This document shows, piece by piece, positions 43,226-50,927 of a DNA stretch of 64,000 nt. Both the position numbers and the translations under genes were made by a program. The stretch spans positions 152,120 to 216,119 of the forward strand of contig NZ_PPHF01000019.1 of assembly GCF_002904335.1 (NCBI RefSeq), read 5' to 3'. Numbering within the stretch: the stretch's first letter is position 1; the number at the start of each line of letters is the position of its first letter. The notes beneath the pieces were generated by a model. That model did not search any database and was not told the DNA's origin. It was given only the letters and a program-made list of their open reading frames with translations. This DNA is from Amycolatopsis sp. CA-126428 (GTDB lineage Bacteria; Actinomycetota; Actinomycetes; Mycobacteriales; Pseudonocardiaceae).

Positions 43226-43525
43226 TCAGCAGAGGCCGGTGTACCAGGCGTTCTCCGCGAAATAGCCGAGGCTGGTGACGCCCGGGGTCACGCACAGGTT
43301 GTCGCTGCCGACGGTGTACTCGACGTGGATGGTGATGTTCGTCGGACCACAGTGGTTGTAGTAGCCTTTGCCGCCGGACGAGTAGTAGCCGCAGATTGCC
43401 TGCGTACCCGCGTCACTCGCCGGCGTTGCGGCGGAGGCGGGGGCGGCGGCGCCGAGCAGCAGTGCGCCCGCGGTCGCGGCGACGGCGGTCGCTGCGCCGG
43501 CCTTGGCGGCAAGCTTTGTCAACAT
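43226..43525 (-). CDS. Small secreted Cys protein, DUF6355 family
   Basis: The precursor of 99 residues has a Sec signal peptide (residues 1-33, AAPASAATP cleavage area) and a mature part of about 65 residues with four cysteines (45, 59, 78, 99) that could form two disulfides. ICGYY, YYNHCGPTNITIHVEY, CVTPGVTSLG and AWYTGLC fit the DUF6355 family, which carries the automatic label natural product biosynthesis protein; no activity is known to me. ATG 43525 has GGAGGG eight bases upstream, and a strong terminator follows, so it is a monocistronic, probably well-expressed gene. Confidence 0.8.
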   Translation of the reverse strand: MLTKLAAKAGAATAVAATAGALLLGAAAPASAATPASDAGTQAICGYYSSGGKGYYNHCGPTNITIHVEYTVGSDNLCVTPGVTSLGYFAENAWYTGLC

Positions 43526-43715
43526 ACTGAATCCCTCCAGATTGCGTTTTCAGAGTACCGGAGCGAATTCCTGGTACGGCGAATTTTTCTGACGGAGCGA
43601 TTCGTCGATTCCGGAATGCGCCGGACAAGACGAGCTTAGAAGAGGGCCAAGGCACCGACAACCCGTTTCAGCCAGGTCTGAAACGTCGCCTGCGGGGACG
43701 AGTGCTCGTCGTCAC

Positions 43716-44654
43716 TCACGGGCAGGTGACGACCTGGCCGGCCCAGGAGAGCCCGCCGCCGAAGGCGAAGAGCAGGACCGGCTCGCCGGACGGCAGCTCG
43801 CCGCGGGCGACCATTTTGGACAGTGCGAGCGGCACGGACGCCGCCGACGTGTTGCCCGAATCGACCACGTCCCGGCCGATCACGACGTCGTCGCGCAGAT
43901 CGAGCCGGCCGGTCAGCGCCTCGACGATCCGCAGGTTGGCCTGGTGGGTGACGACTCCGGCGAGGTCCGTGGTGGCGATGTCCGCGCGGCGGCAGGCCTC
44001 CGCGGCGACCGCGGGCAGTTCCTGGGCGGCCCAGCGGAACACGGACTGGCCGTCCTGGGCGAACGCGGGCTGCCAAGCGTCCACGAGCCGGACCAGGTGC
44101 CTGCGTGAAGGGTCGGATCCCCAGACGACCGGGCCGAGCCCCGGTGTGTCGGCGGCGCTCAGGATGGCCGCGCCGGCCCCGTCGCCGAGGAGGACGCAGG
44201 TGCCGCGATCGGTCCAGTCGGTGACGTCCGACATCTTCTCGGCGCCGATGACCAGCGCGTGCCGGGCGGCTCCGGCCTGGATGGCGTGGTCCGCGGTGGC
44301 CAAGGCGGTGCAGAAGCCCGCGCAGCCGTTGTTGAGGTCGAAACAGACCGGGGCGGGGATGCCCAGCCGGCCCGCGACCTGGGCGGCGATCGACGGGCAG
44401 CGGTCGATCGCACTGCAGGTGGCCACGGTGACCAGGCCGATTTCGCCGGGGTCCAGACCGGCCGCGGCCAGCGCCTTCGCCGCGGCTTCGGTGGCCAGGT
44501 CGGCCACCGAGCCGTCGGCGATGTGGCGGGTGGCGATACCGGTGCGGCGGCGGATCCACTCGTCGGAGGTGTCGACCATGCCTTCCAGGTCGGCGTTGGT
44601 CAGCACGCGGGCGGGCTGGTGGTGGCCGAGCGCGGTCAGGCGGGAGCCGGGCAT
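43716..44654 (-). CDS. Stand-alone 3-oxoacyl-ACP synthase III (KASIII/FabH-like)
   Basis: A ketosynthase of 312 residues with the complete KASIII triad: Cys111 (NNGCAGF), His237 (THQANLRI) and Asn268 (SGNTSAAS). It condenses an acyl-CoA starter with malonyl-ACP, or may transfer acyl groups. No other fatty-acid-synthesis genes (fabD, acpP, fabF) are nearby, so a specialised starter unit or signalling-lipid role is more likely than housekeeping. It is divergent from a TetR gene across a 60-bp gap holding a good operator. Confidence 0.88.
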   Translation of the reverse strand: MPGSRLTALGHHQPARVLTNADLEGMVDTSDEWIRRRTGIATRHIADGSVADLATEAAAKALAAAGLDPGEIGLVTVATCSAIDRCPSIAAQVAGRLGIPAPVCFDLNNGCAGFCTALATADHAIQAGAARHALVIGAEKMSDVTDWTDRGTCVLLGDGAGAAILSAADTPGLGPVVWGSDPSRRHLVRLVDAWQPAFAQDGQSVFRWAAQELPAVAAEACRRADIATTDLAGVVTHQANLRIVEALTGRLDLRDDVVIGRDVVDSGNTSAASVPLALSKMVARGELPSGEPVLLFAFGGGLSWAGQVVTCP

Positions 44655-44683
44655 GGGTCCTCCTCAGGAGCCGGGCAAAATAG

Positions 44684-44697
44684 CGACCGATCGTTCG
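44684..44697. promoter_or_regulatory. Candidate TetR operator between KASIII and TetR genes
   Basis: CGACCGATCGTTCG is symmetric at 12 of 14 positions and resembles the ACCGA-n-CGTTCG sites bound by many TetR repressors. It lies between the divergent starts, so one repressor could control both genes. Confidence 0.5.
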
Positions 44698-44714
44698 TAA
44701 TCTATAGTGTTTCC

Positions 44715-45308
44715 ATGAGTCCCCGGAAGTCCCTGGCCGAATCCCGGCTCACCCGGCAGCGCATCCTCGACGCCGGCTTGGTGATCGCGTCGGCGGAGGG
44801 GCTGGAAGGGCTGACCATCGGGCGGCTCGCCGCCGAGCTGGGGATGAGCAAGGCGGGCGTGATCGGTCACTTCGGCACCAAGGAGAGCCTCCAGCTGGCC
44901 GTCGTCGACGCCGCCACCGCGATGTTCGTCCGCGAGGTACCAGAACGTGCGCGCGGGGTGGCGCGCGGCCTGCCGTACCTCCGCGCGGCTTGCGAGGCGT
45001 GGATTTCCCACCTGGAACGGGAACTCCTGCCCGGCGGCTGCTTCTTCACCGCGGCTGCGGCCGAGTTCGACGGCCGGGACGGGCCGGTGCGCGACGCCAT
45101 CGTGCGGGCCGACCAGCTCTGGCAGCGCGAGCTGCGGCTCAACATCTGGCGGGCGGTGAGCCTGGCGGAACTGCCGCCGGACACCGACATCGACCAGCTG
45201 CTCTACGAGATCGTCGCGATCATGCTGGCCCTCAACCACTTCCTGCAGCTGCACGGCGACCGGCAGGCGCCGGCTCGCGCGCGCCGGGCGCTGGCACGCC
45301 TGGTGTAA
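44715..45308 (+). CDS. TetR family transcriptional regulator
   Basis: The product has 197 residues. The HTH is LTIGRLAAELGMSKAGVIGHFGTKESL. The C-terminal part (LERELLPGGCFFTAAAAEFDGRDGPVRDAI) is the TetR_C type seen in regulators of small-molecule stress. ATG 44715 is divergent from the KASIII gene, its likely target. A hairpin follows the stop. Confidence 0.88.
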   Translation: MSPRKSLAESRLTRQRILDAGLVIASAEGLEGLTIGRLAAELGMSKAGVIGHFGTKESLQLAVVDAATAMFVREVPERARGVARGLPYLRAACEAWISHLERELLPGGCFFTAAAAEFDGRDGPVRDAIVRADQLWQRELRLNIWRAVSLAELPPDTDIDQLLYEIVAIMLALNHFLQLHGDRQAPARARRALARLV

Positions 45309-45328
45309 AAGACACTGGGACAGGAAAA

Positions 45329-45356
45329 GGCGGGCCCGGCTTGCGCCGAGCCCGCC
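45329..45356. terminator. Bidirectional terminator between TetR and GH62 genes
   Basis: GGCGGGCCCGGC (45329-45340) pairs with GCCGAGCCCGCC (45345-45356), one mismatch, TTGC loop, between convergent stops. Confidence 0.7.
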
Positions 45357-45382
45357 CGCTCCGGTTCACCGTTCCCGCTCGA

Positions 45383-46858
45383 TCAGCGCTGCAGGGTCAG
45401 CACGCCCGGCTTGTACGGCAGGAGGCCGTAGTCCATGCCGTCGGAGCTCGGATCGCGCCCCTGGTAGAGCAGCTGCAGGTTGCACGGGTCGACGGTCTTG
45501 GTCTGGTCGGGGTTGGTGCGGACCAGGTCGCCGTGGCTGATGTCCCTGGTCCAGGTGGCGCCGCTGTTGGCCTTGCCCGCGAAGGGATTGCTCTCGGTGG
45601 CGGCCTGCGGAGTCCACGAGCCGCCCAGGCTGGTGGCGGTGAACGACCGGAAGAAGCGCCCGTTCGCGCCCTGGGCCTCGACGATCATGAGGTACTGGTT
45701 CTGGCCCTGGACCTTGTAGACCTCGGGCGCCTCGAACAGGTTGACGGGAGTGTCGCTCATGATCTTCGTGTAGCTCGAGCCGAAACTGCCCGGGAAGTTC
45801 CCGATCGGCATGGTGGCGCGGTGGATGCCGCCGTTGTCGTCGGCGAAGAACAGGTACATGTTCGTGCCGTCGCCGATGATGGTCTGGTCGAGCGGGGCCC
45901 CGCTGGGAAGGGTGCCGGTGAACAGCGTCTGCTGCGCGGACCAGCCGTTGGGGTTGGTGGGGTCGCTCGAGGTGCGGTAGGAGAAGGTGTCGGGCCAGCC
46001 CCACTGGTAGGTGAGCACCCAGATGTTCTTCGGGGCGAAGTAGAACAGCGTCGGCGCGACGGCCCCGATGGACAACGTGTTCTGGCCGGCGGTGGCCATG
46101 TCGGACCAGTTCGTGAAGGGGGCGAAGCTCATCGATCCCCAGTTCGATCCGGTGTCGTGCGTCGTGCCGTAGACGACGTGCTTGCCGTTGTAGACGACGC
46201 TGGTGAAGTCCTTGAGCGCGACCCACCCGGCCTTCGGGTTCGCCAGCGGGCCGGTCGACGACCAGCGGTACGTCGACGGCAGCGTGCAGGTGGCGCCGCC
46301 CCCGTCGACCTGGACGAGCTGCCACTGCTGGTCGTTGCCGGTCCCGCTGCTCGCCTGCACCACGCCGGCGCCGTCGGCCGTCGAAGCGCCCTGCACGCCG
46401 GCCACCTTGCCGCTGTTGCGGTTGACCAGCCGGACGTACCCGCTGCCGGAGTCGGCGAGGCCGAACTGCTGGTTGGCGCCGCCGTTGTCGGTCCACTGCA
46501 CCACGCTGGCGCCGTCGGCGGTGGACGCGCCCAGCACGTCGGCGAGCTTGCCGGAGTGCCGCGCGCGCAGCTTGTAGTTGCCACCGCCGGCGTCCACGAA
46601 CTGGAACTGCTGGTTGGTGGCGTTGGAGCGGGTCCACTGGATGAGGTTGGCGCCGTCGGCGGTGGAGGCGCCGTTGACGTCGAGGGCCTTGCCGCTGTTG
46701 CGGTTCAGCAGGACGTACCAGGCGCTGGTGTCCACAGTGGCGGCCGACGCCGTGGCCGGGGCCACCGTGAGCAGCCCGCCCGCGACGGCCACGACCGCCG
46801 CGGCGGCCGACCCCGCCCGGCGGCGCCACCTCGCGGTACGCGCAAGTCCAAGCGACAT
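45383..46858 (-). CDS. Secreted alpha-L-arabinofuranosidase GH62 with N-terminal CBM13 (ricin-type) domain
   Basis: The product of 491 residues has a signal peptide (1-40, ending PATASAATV) and a ricin-type beta-trefoil (about 42-175) with three repeats of [16 protein letters not shown] and [13 protein letters not shown] units. The GH62 five-blade propeller runs from about 185 to the end. The three GH62 acids are found in [11 protein letters not shown] (base), PLDQTIIGD and [10 protein letters not shown] (acid). It removes arabinose side chains from arabinoxylan outside the cell; CBM13 binds xylan-like sugars. ATG 46858 has GAAAGGAAAG upstream. Confidence 0.9.
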   Translation of the reverse strand: MSLGLARTARWRRRAGSAAAAVVAVAGGLLTVAPATASAATVDTSAWYVLLNRNSGKALDVNGASTADGANLIQWTRSNATNQQFQFVDAGGGNYKLRARHSGKLADVLGASTADGASVVQWTDNGGANQQFGLADSGSGYVRLVNRNSGKVAGVQGASTADGAGVVQASSGTGNDQQWQLVQVDGGGATCTLPSTYRWSSTGPLANPKAGWVALKDFTSVVYNGKHVVYGTTHDTGSNWGSMSFAPFTNWSDMATAGQNTLSIGAVAPTLFYFAPKNIWVLTYQWGWPDTFSYRTSSDPTNPNGWSAQQTLFTGTLPSGAPLDQTIIGDGTNMYLFFADDNGGIHRATMPIGNFPGSFGSSYTKIMSDTPVNLFEAPEVYKVQGQNQYLMIVEAQGANGRFFRSFTATSLGGSWTPQAATESNPFAGKANSGATWTRDISHGDLVRTNPDQTKTVDPCNLQLLYQGRDPSSDGMDYGLLPYKPGVLTLQR

Positions 46859-46894
46859 GGCATCTTTCCTTTCGGCGTGGGACCGCCCGCGCAC

Positions 46895-46908
46895 TGTTAG
46901 CGTTAACA
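46895..46908. promoter_or_regulatory. LacI-type operator upstream of the GH62 gene
   Basis: TGTTAGCGTTAACA matches the TGTTAGCGCTAACA pattern of sugar-responsive LacI repressors (12 of 14 symmetric), 37 bp before the ATG. The remaining 240 bp up to the next gene show nothing clear. Confidence 0.6.
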
Positions 46909-47150
46909 TTTTGTGGCGGATGCGGTGGGGGAGCAGGAAAGGGCAGGGGGTGGGTGGTCGATCGGCGGTGCGGCTGAACGCAGTAGGAGGACTGTGAACG
47001 ATTACGTCGGCCGCGTCAAGATGTAACACGAAGGTTTCGAGTTCTTCGGCCGGCTGTCGAATCCGGTGTCGCGCGATCGACGCAGGGGTGAGAGCGACTT
47101 CGTGCCCGAGGGTCACGCCGCCGCCGACTGTCCGGACGAAGGGAACGAAG

Positions 47151-47744
47151 ATGGCCAGGACACCACTGCGGCTGTACATGTCCATGTCGGTCGACGGCTA
47201 CATCGCCGGGCCGGACGACCGGCCGGGCCAGGAACTCGGCCGCGGCGGCGGGCGGCTGTTCGACTGGCTCGACGACCGGATGTCCGAGGGCGTCAACGGG
47301 CAGGTGTACGCCGAGGCCTCGTCGACCGGCGCGGTGGTGTCCGGCCGCCGGACGTTCGAGCTGGCCGGGCGGTGGCAGGGCGACCACCACGACGGCGTGC
47401 CGATCCACGTGCTCACCCACCGCATCGACCCGGCCGACGAGCCGCCGGGCAGCGCGAAGTTCTACACCGACGTCACCGCGTGTGCGGGCGAGGCCCGGGA
47501 AGCGGCGGGAGACCGGGCCGTGCTGGTCCACGGCGCGGGTGCGGCGCGGGCCTTGCTGGCGGCGGGCCAGCTCGACGAGCTCGAACTGCACCTGATCCCG
47601 GTCCTGCTGGGCGGCGGCCGCCGCTTGTTCGAGCCGGCCGGGCTCGGCCCCGTCGAACTGGAACCCGTCCGGCGGCTCGAAGGCCGCAACGCCACGCATC
47701 TGCGTTACCGCATCGTCCGGGACGGTCCTGAATCGCCGCGGTGA
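47151..47744 (+). CDS. Dihydrofolate reductase/RibD C-terminal-like reductase
   Basis: The product of 197 residues has the DHFR-like fold: [18 protein letters not shown] at the start, [14 protein letters not shown], and [21 protein letters not shown] near the end, as in the YyaP/YwjB family. It probably reduces a small substrate with NADPH; the true substrate is unknown. ATG 47151 has AAGGGAACG upstream. It is a single gene. The next 234 bp (47745-47978) hold no gene I can support. Confidence 0.85.
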   Translation: MARTPLRLYMSMSVDGYIAGPDDRPGQELGRGGGRLFDWLDDRMSEGVNGQVYAEASSTGAVVSGRRTFELAGRWQGDHHDGVPIHVLTHRIDPADEPPGSAKFYTDVTACAGEAREAAGDRAVLVHGAGAARALLAAGQLDELELHLIPVLLGGGRRLFEPAGLGPVELEPVRRLEGRNATHLRYRIVRDGPESPR

Positions 47745-47978
47745 AGCCGGGATCCGCGGCGAGTCCGGCCGGTCGCGCCGGATTCGCTGCGCTGAACGGG
47801 TTTTCCCGGTATTGCGGCGGTCGCGGACCGCCTCTGCGGGGAGCGCGTCGCCGCACCCTGGTCCGGCGGCTTGAGCCTTCTCGGCGGCATCGAGTGTGAG
47901 GTGTTGTTCTTGGTGGTGGCAGCGGGCTATTGGGCCTGCCTGCCGTTCTGGCGCTGAGGTGACTCTGCGGCCGGCGGG

Positions 47979-48434
47979 TCAGGCGTCGGCGGGTTCGAGG
48001 ACGACCACCGGAATCTTGCGCTCGGTGTAGGTCGCATAGGTCGCATAGGGCTTGTAGACCGCCACCGCTCGCTCCCACAAGCGAGCCCGCTCCGCACCTT
48101 CGGCGACGCGCGGGCGGACCCGCCGGCGTTCGCCGCCGGGCAGTTCCACCTCGGTGGCCGCCATCGCCGTCAGGTTGTGGAACCACGCCGGGTGGGCGTC
48201 CACGCCGCCTTTCGAGGCGACGACGACCAGGCGCGGGGAGTCGTCGACGTAGATCAGGGGGCTGATCCGGGCCTCGCCGGACTTGCGGCCGACGTGGTGC
48301 AGCAGCAGCACGGGCGCGCCGCCGAAGAACGACCCGCCCACTCTGCCGCCGGTGGTGCGGAACAGGAACGTGTTGAGCCGCGCCAGGCGGCGCTGCAGCT
48401 TCCAGTAGCGGGACGTCGGCGGGGGAGGCTTCAT
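47979..48434 (-). CDS. Deazaflavin (F420)-dependent nitroreductase, Ddn type
   Basis: A split-barrel protein of 151 residues of the Ddn family, which uses reduced F420 to reduce quinones or nitro compounds at the membrane. GGAPVLLLHHVGRKSGEARISPLIYV holds the cofactor-binding Gly-Arg-Lys-Ser motif. DAHPAWFHNLTAMAATEVEL and the tail with AVAVYKPYATYATYTERKIPVVVLEP are diagnostic. It is divergent from a TetR gene, with a perfect palindrome between. Confidence 0.9.
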   Translation of the reverse strand: MKPPPPTSRYWKLQRRLARLNTFLFRTTGGRVGGSFFGGAPVLLLHHVGRKSGEARISPLIYVDDSPRLVVVASKGGVDAHPAWFHNLTAMAATEVELPGGERRRVRPRVAEGAERARLWERAVAVYKPYATYATYTERKIPVVVLEPADA

Positions 48435-48444
48435 GCCGGCACAC

Positions 48445-48459
48445 TGTCACATAGTGACA
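48445..48459. promoter_or_regulatory. Candidate TetR operator between Ddn and TetR genes
   Basis: TGTCAC-ATA-GTGACA is a perfect inverted repeat 11-25 bp from the Ddn start, where binding would block transcription. Nearby TGTCGTCAACTGACA-type sequence may be a second, weaker site. Confidence 0.6.
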
Positions 48460-48515
48460 AGTGTCGTCAACTGACAAAAGCCTGTCCGTGACGCGGCTGT
48501 CGTATGCTGGCCGGC

Positions 48516-49133
48516 ATGGAGAAGCTCGGCCTGCGGGAACGGAAGAAGCAGCGGACGCGGGAAGCGTTGATCGACGCGGCCCACGCGCTGTTCTGCGCCC
48601 ACGGCTTCGAGGCCACGACCATCGACCAGATCGCCGAATCGGTCGAAGTTTCCTCGCGAACGTTCTTCCGCTACTTCACCTCGAAGGGAGACGTGGCGCT
48701 GGCCCTCGCGGACGACCAGATCACGGCGGTGCTCGAGGCGTTCGCCGCGCAACCGGCCGACCGGCCGGTGCTGACCGCGCTGCGGACGGCCGCGGTCGAA
48801 GTCATCCGGACGTCCGAGGCCGACACGCGCTTCCACAGCCTGCAGGAGGTGATCTCGGTCAGCCCGGCGCTGACGGCCGCACGCATCGAGCGCGCGACCG
48901 CCCGGTTCGACGAGGTGGCGCGGCTGATCGGCGCCCGGATGGGTGTGGACCCGGCCGTGGACCCCCGTCCGTACCTGGTGGCCTCGGTGGCACTGTGCGC
49001 GGTGCAGACGGCAGTCGTCGCGTGGCGAGCGGCCGGCCGGCAGGCGCCGGAATCCGAGCTGACCGGGCAGGCGTTCGACCTGCTGTCCACCGGCCTGGAC
49101 TACCCCGCAGGGCCGACGGCTGCCAGTCAGTGA
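48516..49133 (+). CDS. TetR family transcriptional regulator
   Basis: The product has 205 residues. The HTH is TTIDQIAESVEVSSRTFFRYFTSKGDVALAL, a very typical variant with the FRYF turn. The C-terminal part matches the mycofactocin/MftR-like TetR_C domain family (ADTRFHSLQEVISVSPALTAARIERATA). ATG 48516 gives the usual N-terminus; ATG 48504 is also in frame. It probably represses the divergent F420-reductase gene. Confidence 0.87.
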   Translation: MEKLGLRERKKQRTREALIDAAHALFCAHGFEATTIDQIAESVEVSSRTFFRYFTSKGDVALALADDQITAVLEAFAAQPADRPVLTALRTAAVEVIRTSEADTRFHSLQEVISVSPALTAARIERATARFDEVARLIGARMGVDPAVDPRPYLVASVALCAVQTAVVAWRAAGRQAPESELTGQAFDLLSTGLDYPAGPTAASQ

Positions 49134-49208
49134 CATCGGGGTGGGACGGCGAGCCCTTCCCGTGTTCCGGTCGGCGCCGCCGCGAACTTCCGCTTGGGTA
49201 TCCCGGCG

Positions 49209-50102
49209 CTACTCTCCGCGGAGAACGTCCTTGAGTGCGTCGGGGATGACCGCGGTCGGCAGCATCGCGGTCAGCCGGTCGGTGAGCCGGCTGTCGCGGA
49301 CGAGGCTTCCCGCGGCGAGGCCGGCGCCGACGGCGGCCGCGTCCGGCTGCCGCCGAGCCCAGGTTCGCGCCAGTTCACCGGCCAGCAGGAGCTGGTAGTC
49401 CTCGCGCATGTGCCAGCCGATGCCCGGATCGAGGCGAGTGTTGGCGGCGAAGGCGGATCCCGCGTTGGCGACCTTGCGGGTGAACTGCGCCAGTCCGCGG
49501 TCGGGCACGTGCAGGATCCCCAGGGGCCGCTCGGCGGCGAGTTCGCCGAGCGCGGCGCCGGTCGCGCTGTGGTTGCCGACGCCGACCGTCACCCCGGGAT
49601 CGGCGCGGTGGCACACTTTGTTCCCGATCCGCGTGCCGCGCGCCGACAGCGCCAGGGTGTCGCGCAGGACGTGCGTCGACGGCCACGGACCGCCGCGAGC
49701 GGGATCGGCCACCAGGTTGTCGCGGACCATCTCCACGGTGCCGCACCGGCTGTCGACGGCGGCCAGCGCGTCCGGGATCGCCGTCCGGTCCACATCGGTC
49801 GCCGCGCCGGGCCAGAGGAACTCGTCGGCGTCACCGTTGATCACCCAGTCGGCGCCGTGCGCCTCCGCGGCGCGCCGGGCCATCGCGGTGACCCACCGGC
49901 TCTGCTCGTAGTCGCGGCCCGGCTCGTGCCACAGCTCCAGGACCCCGGCTTCGCGGTAGCGTTCCAGGATTTCGGTGGTGCCGTCGACGGACCCGTTGTC
50001 CGTCGCCACGACGAAATCCACCCCCGCGGCGAGGTGGTGCTCCACCGTGGCCGCCACGATGTCGGCCTCGTCGCGCACCAGCAACGTCATCACGATCCGC
50101 AC
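49209..50102 (-). CDS. Glycosyltransferase family 2/92-like protein
   Basis: The product has about 297 residues. MTLLVRDEADIVAATVEHHLAAGVDFVVATDNGSVDGTTEIL is the nucleotide-sugar-binding half, and DWVINGDADEFLWPG carries the DxD metal motif. This is the type often annotated as glycosyltransferase family 2 in polysaccharide loci. The acceptor is unknown and no polysaccharide locus surrounds it. GTG 50102 gives the conserved start; an open frame extends to 50207 without support. Confidence 0.82.
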   Translation of the reverse strand: MRIVMTLLVRDEADIVAATVEHHLAAGVDFVVATDNGSVDGTTEILERYREAGVLELWHEPGRDYEQSRWVTAMARRAAEAHGADWVINGDADEFLWPGAATDVDRTAIPDALAAVDSRCGTVEMVRDNLVADPARGGPWPSTHVLRDTLALSARGTRIGNKVCHRADPGVTVGVGNHSATGAALGELAAERPLGILHVPDRGLAQFTRKVANAGSAFAANTRLDPGIGWHMREDYQLLLAGELARTWARRQPDAAAVGAGLAAGSLVRDSRLTDRLTAMLPTAVIPDALKDVLRGE

Positions 50103-50247
50103 TCGCCAACCCCCGGTCGATTTCGAACGGAGCTCAGCATACAAGCCGGAAATCGATCGCCGAGGTCCCTGGCCGAGCCCGGCGTTCGGGGACGCGGCGG
50201 CGAGCATCCGTCTGCCCGCCGCCGGAAGACCCGCGATGACCGGGTGG

Positions 50248-50733
50248 TCAGACTCCCTGCAGTTGATGGAGGTTCAGCGAAGTGCAGGTGCCGTTCGGGT
50301 CGTAGACCCAGGCGTCGGTCCGGTAGCTGAAGCGGTAGTCGTCGGCGAAGTTGCGGCCGAACCGGCCGAGCTTGTTGTAGCGGTACGTGCCGTCGGCGAA
50401 CCGGTCCCAGACCGAGACGGGGCCGGAAGCGCGATTCCAGAACGAGTAGGTGTGGTCCTGCAGGCTCGTGCCTTCGAACCGCCACCCTTCGCAGGGCGCG
50501 TAGTTCCCGCTGAAGGCGACGAACGTGCCGGAGTAGTAGTCACCGGTCCAGAAACAGATGCGGTAGTCCACGCAGTCGTTCGCGGAGGCGGCGGCGAACG
50601 CCGCCGGCGACAGGACGTGGACGGCCGGTTGGTCACTGGTCGCCGCGGTGGCGGGGCTACCGCTCAGCAGCAGGGCGCAGAGCCCGGCACCGGCGATGAG
50701 CGCGGAAGCGAATCTCTTGAAGCGGTGGGTCAT
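50248..50733 (-). CDS. Secreted peptidase inhibitor I36-like protein
   Basis: The precursor of 161 residues has a signal peptide (1-31, SPATAATS) and a mature part with Cys54, Cys60, Cys81 and Cys150. CVDYRICFWTGDYYSGTFVAFSG is the beta-gamma-crystallin-like pattern of the I36 family, whose founder is the Streptomyces metalloprotease inhibitor SMPI. Inhibition is not proven; structural or toxin-like roles are possible. ATG 50733 has AAGGAGAAC upstream. It faces the SARP gene at 50928. Confidence 0.75.
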   Translation of the reverse strand: MTHRFKRFASALIAGAGLCALLLSGSPATAATSDQPAVHVLSPAAFAAASANDCVDYRICFWTGDYYSGTFVAFSGNYAPCEGWRFEGTSLQDHTYSFWNRASGPVSVWDRFADGTYRYNKLGRFGRNFADDYRFSYRTDAWVYDPNGTCTSLNLHQLQGV

Positions 50734-50827
50734 GGCAGTTCTCCTTCGAATGGTTCCCGGTCGAAGTCACCCTGATCCGCCGCAGCTGTGAAACGCCTGC
50801 AAGGCACTGCATTCCGCTGGTCAGGCC

Positions 50828-50850
50828 ACGGTCGCCGACGTTGCGACCGT
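50828..50850. promoter_or_regulatory. Inverted repeat in the I36/SARP divergent region
   Basis: ACGGTCGC (50828-50835) and GCGACCGT (50843-50850) are perfect reverse complements seven bases apart, in the 194-bp gap between the divergent starts. Confidence 0.45.
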
Positions 50851-50927
50851 TCGTGTGAATCGCGCGCGTTCTTCCACGTTCCTCGACGCGGACCGGTATG
50901 CAGGTCCCTGGAGGGGGAGGGGGGAGC

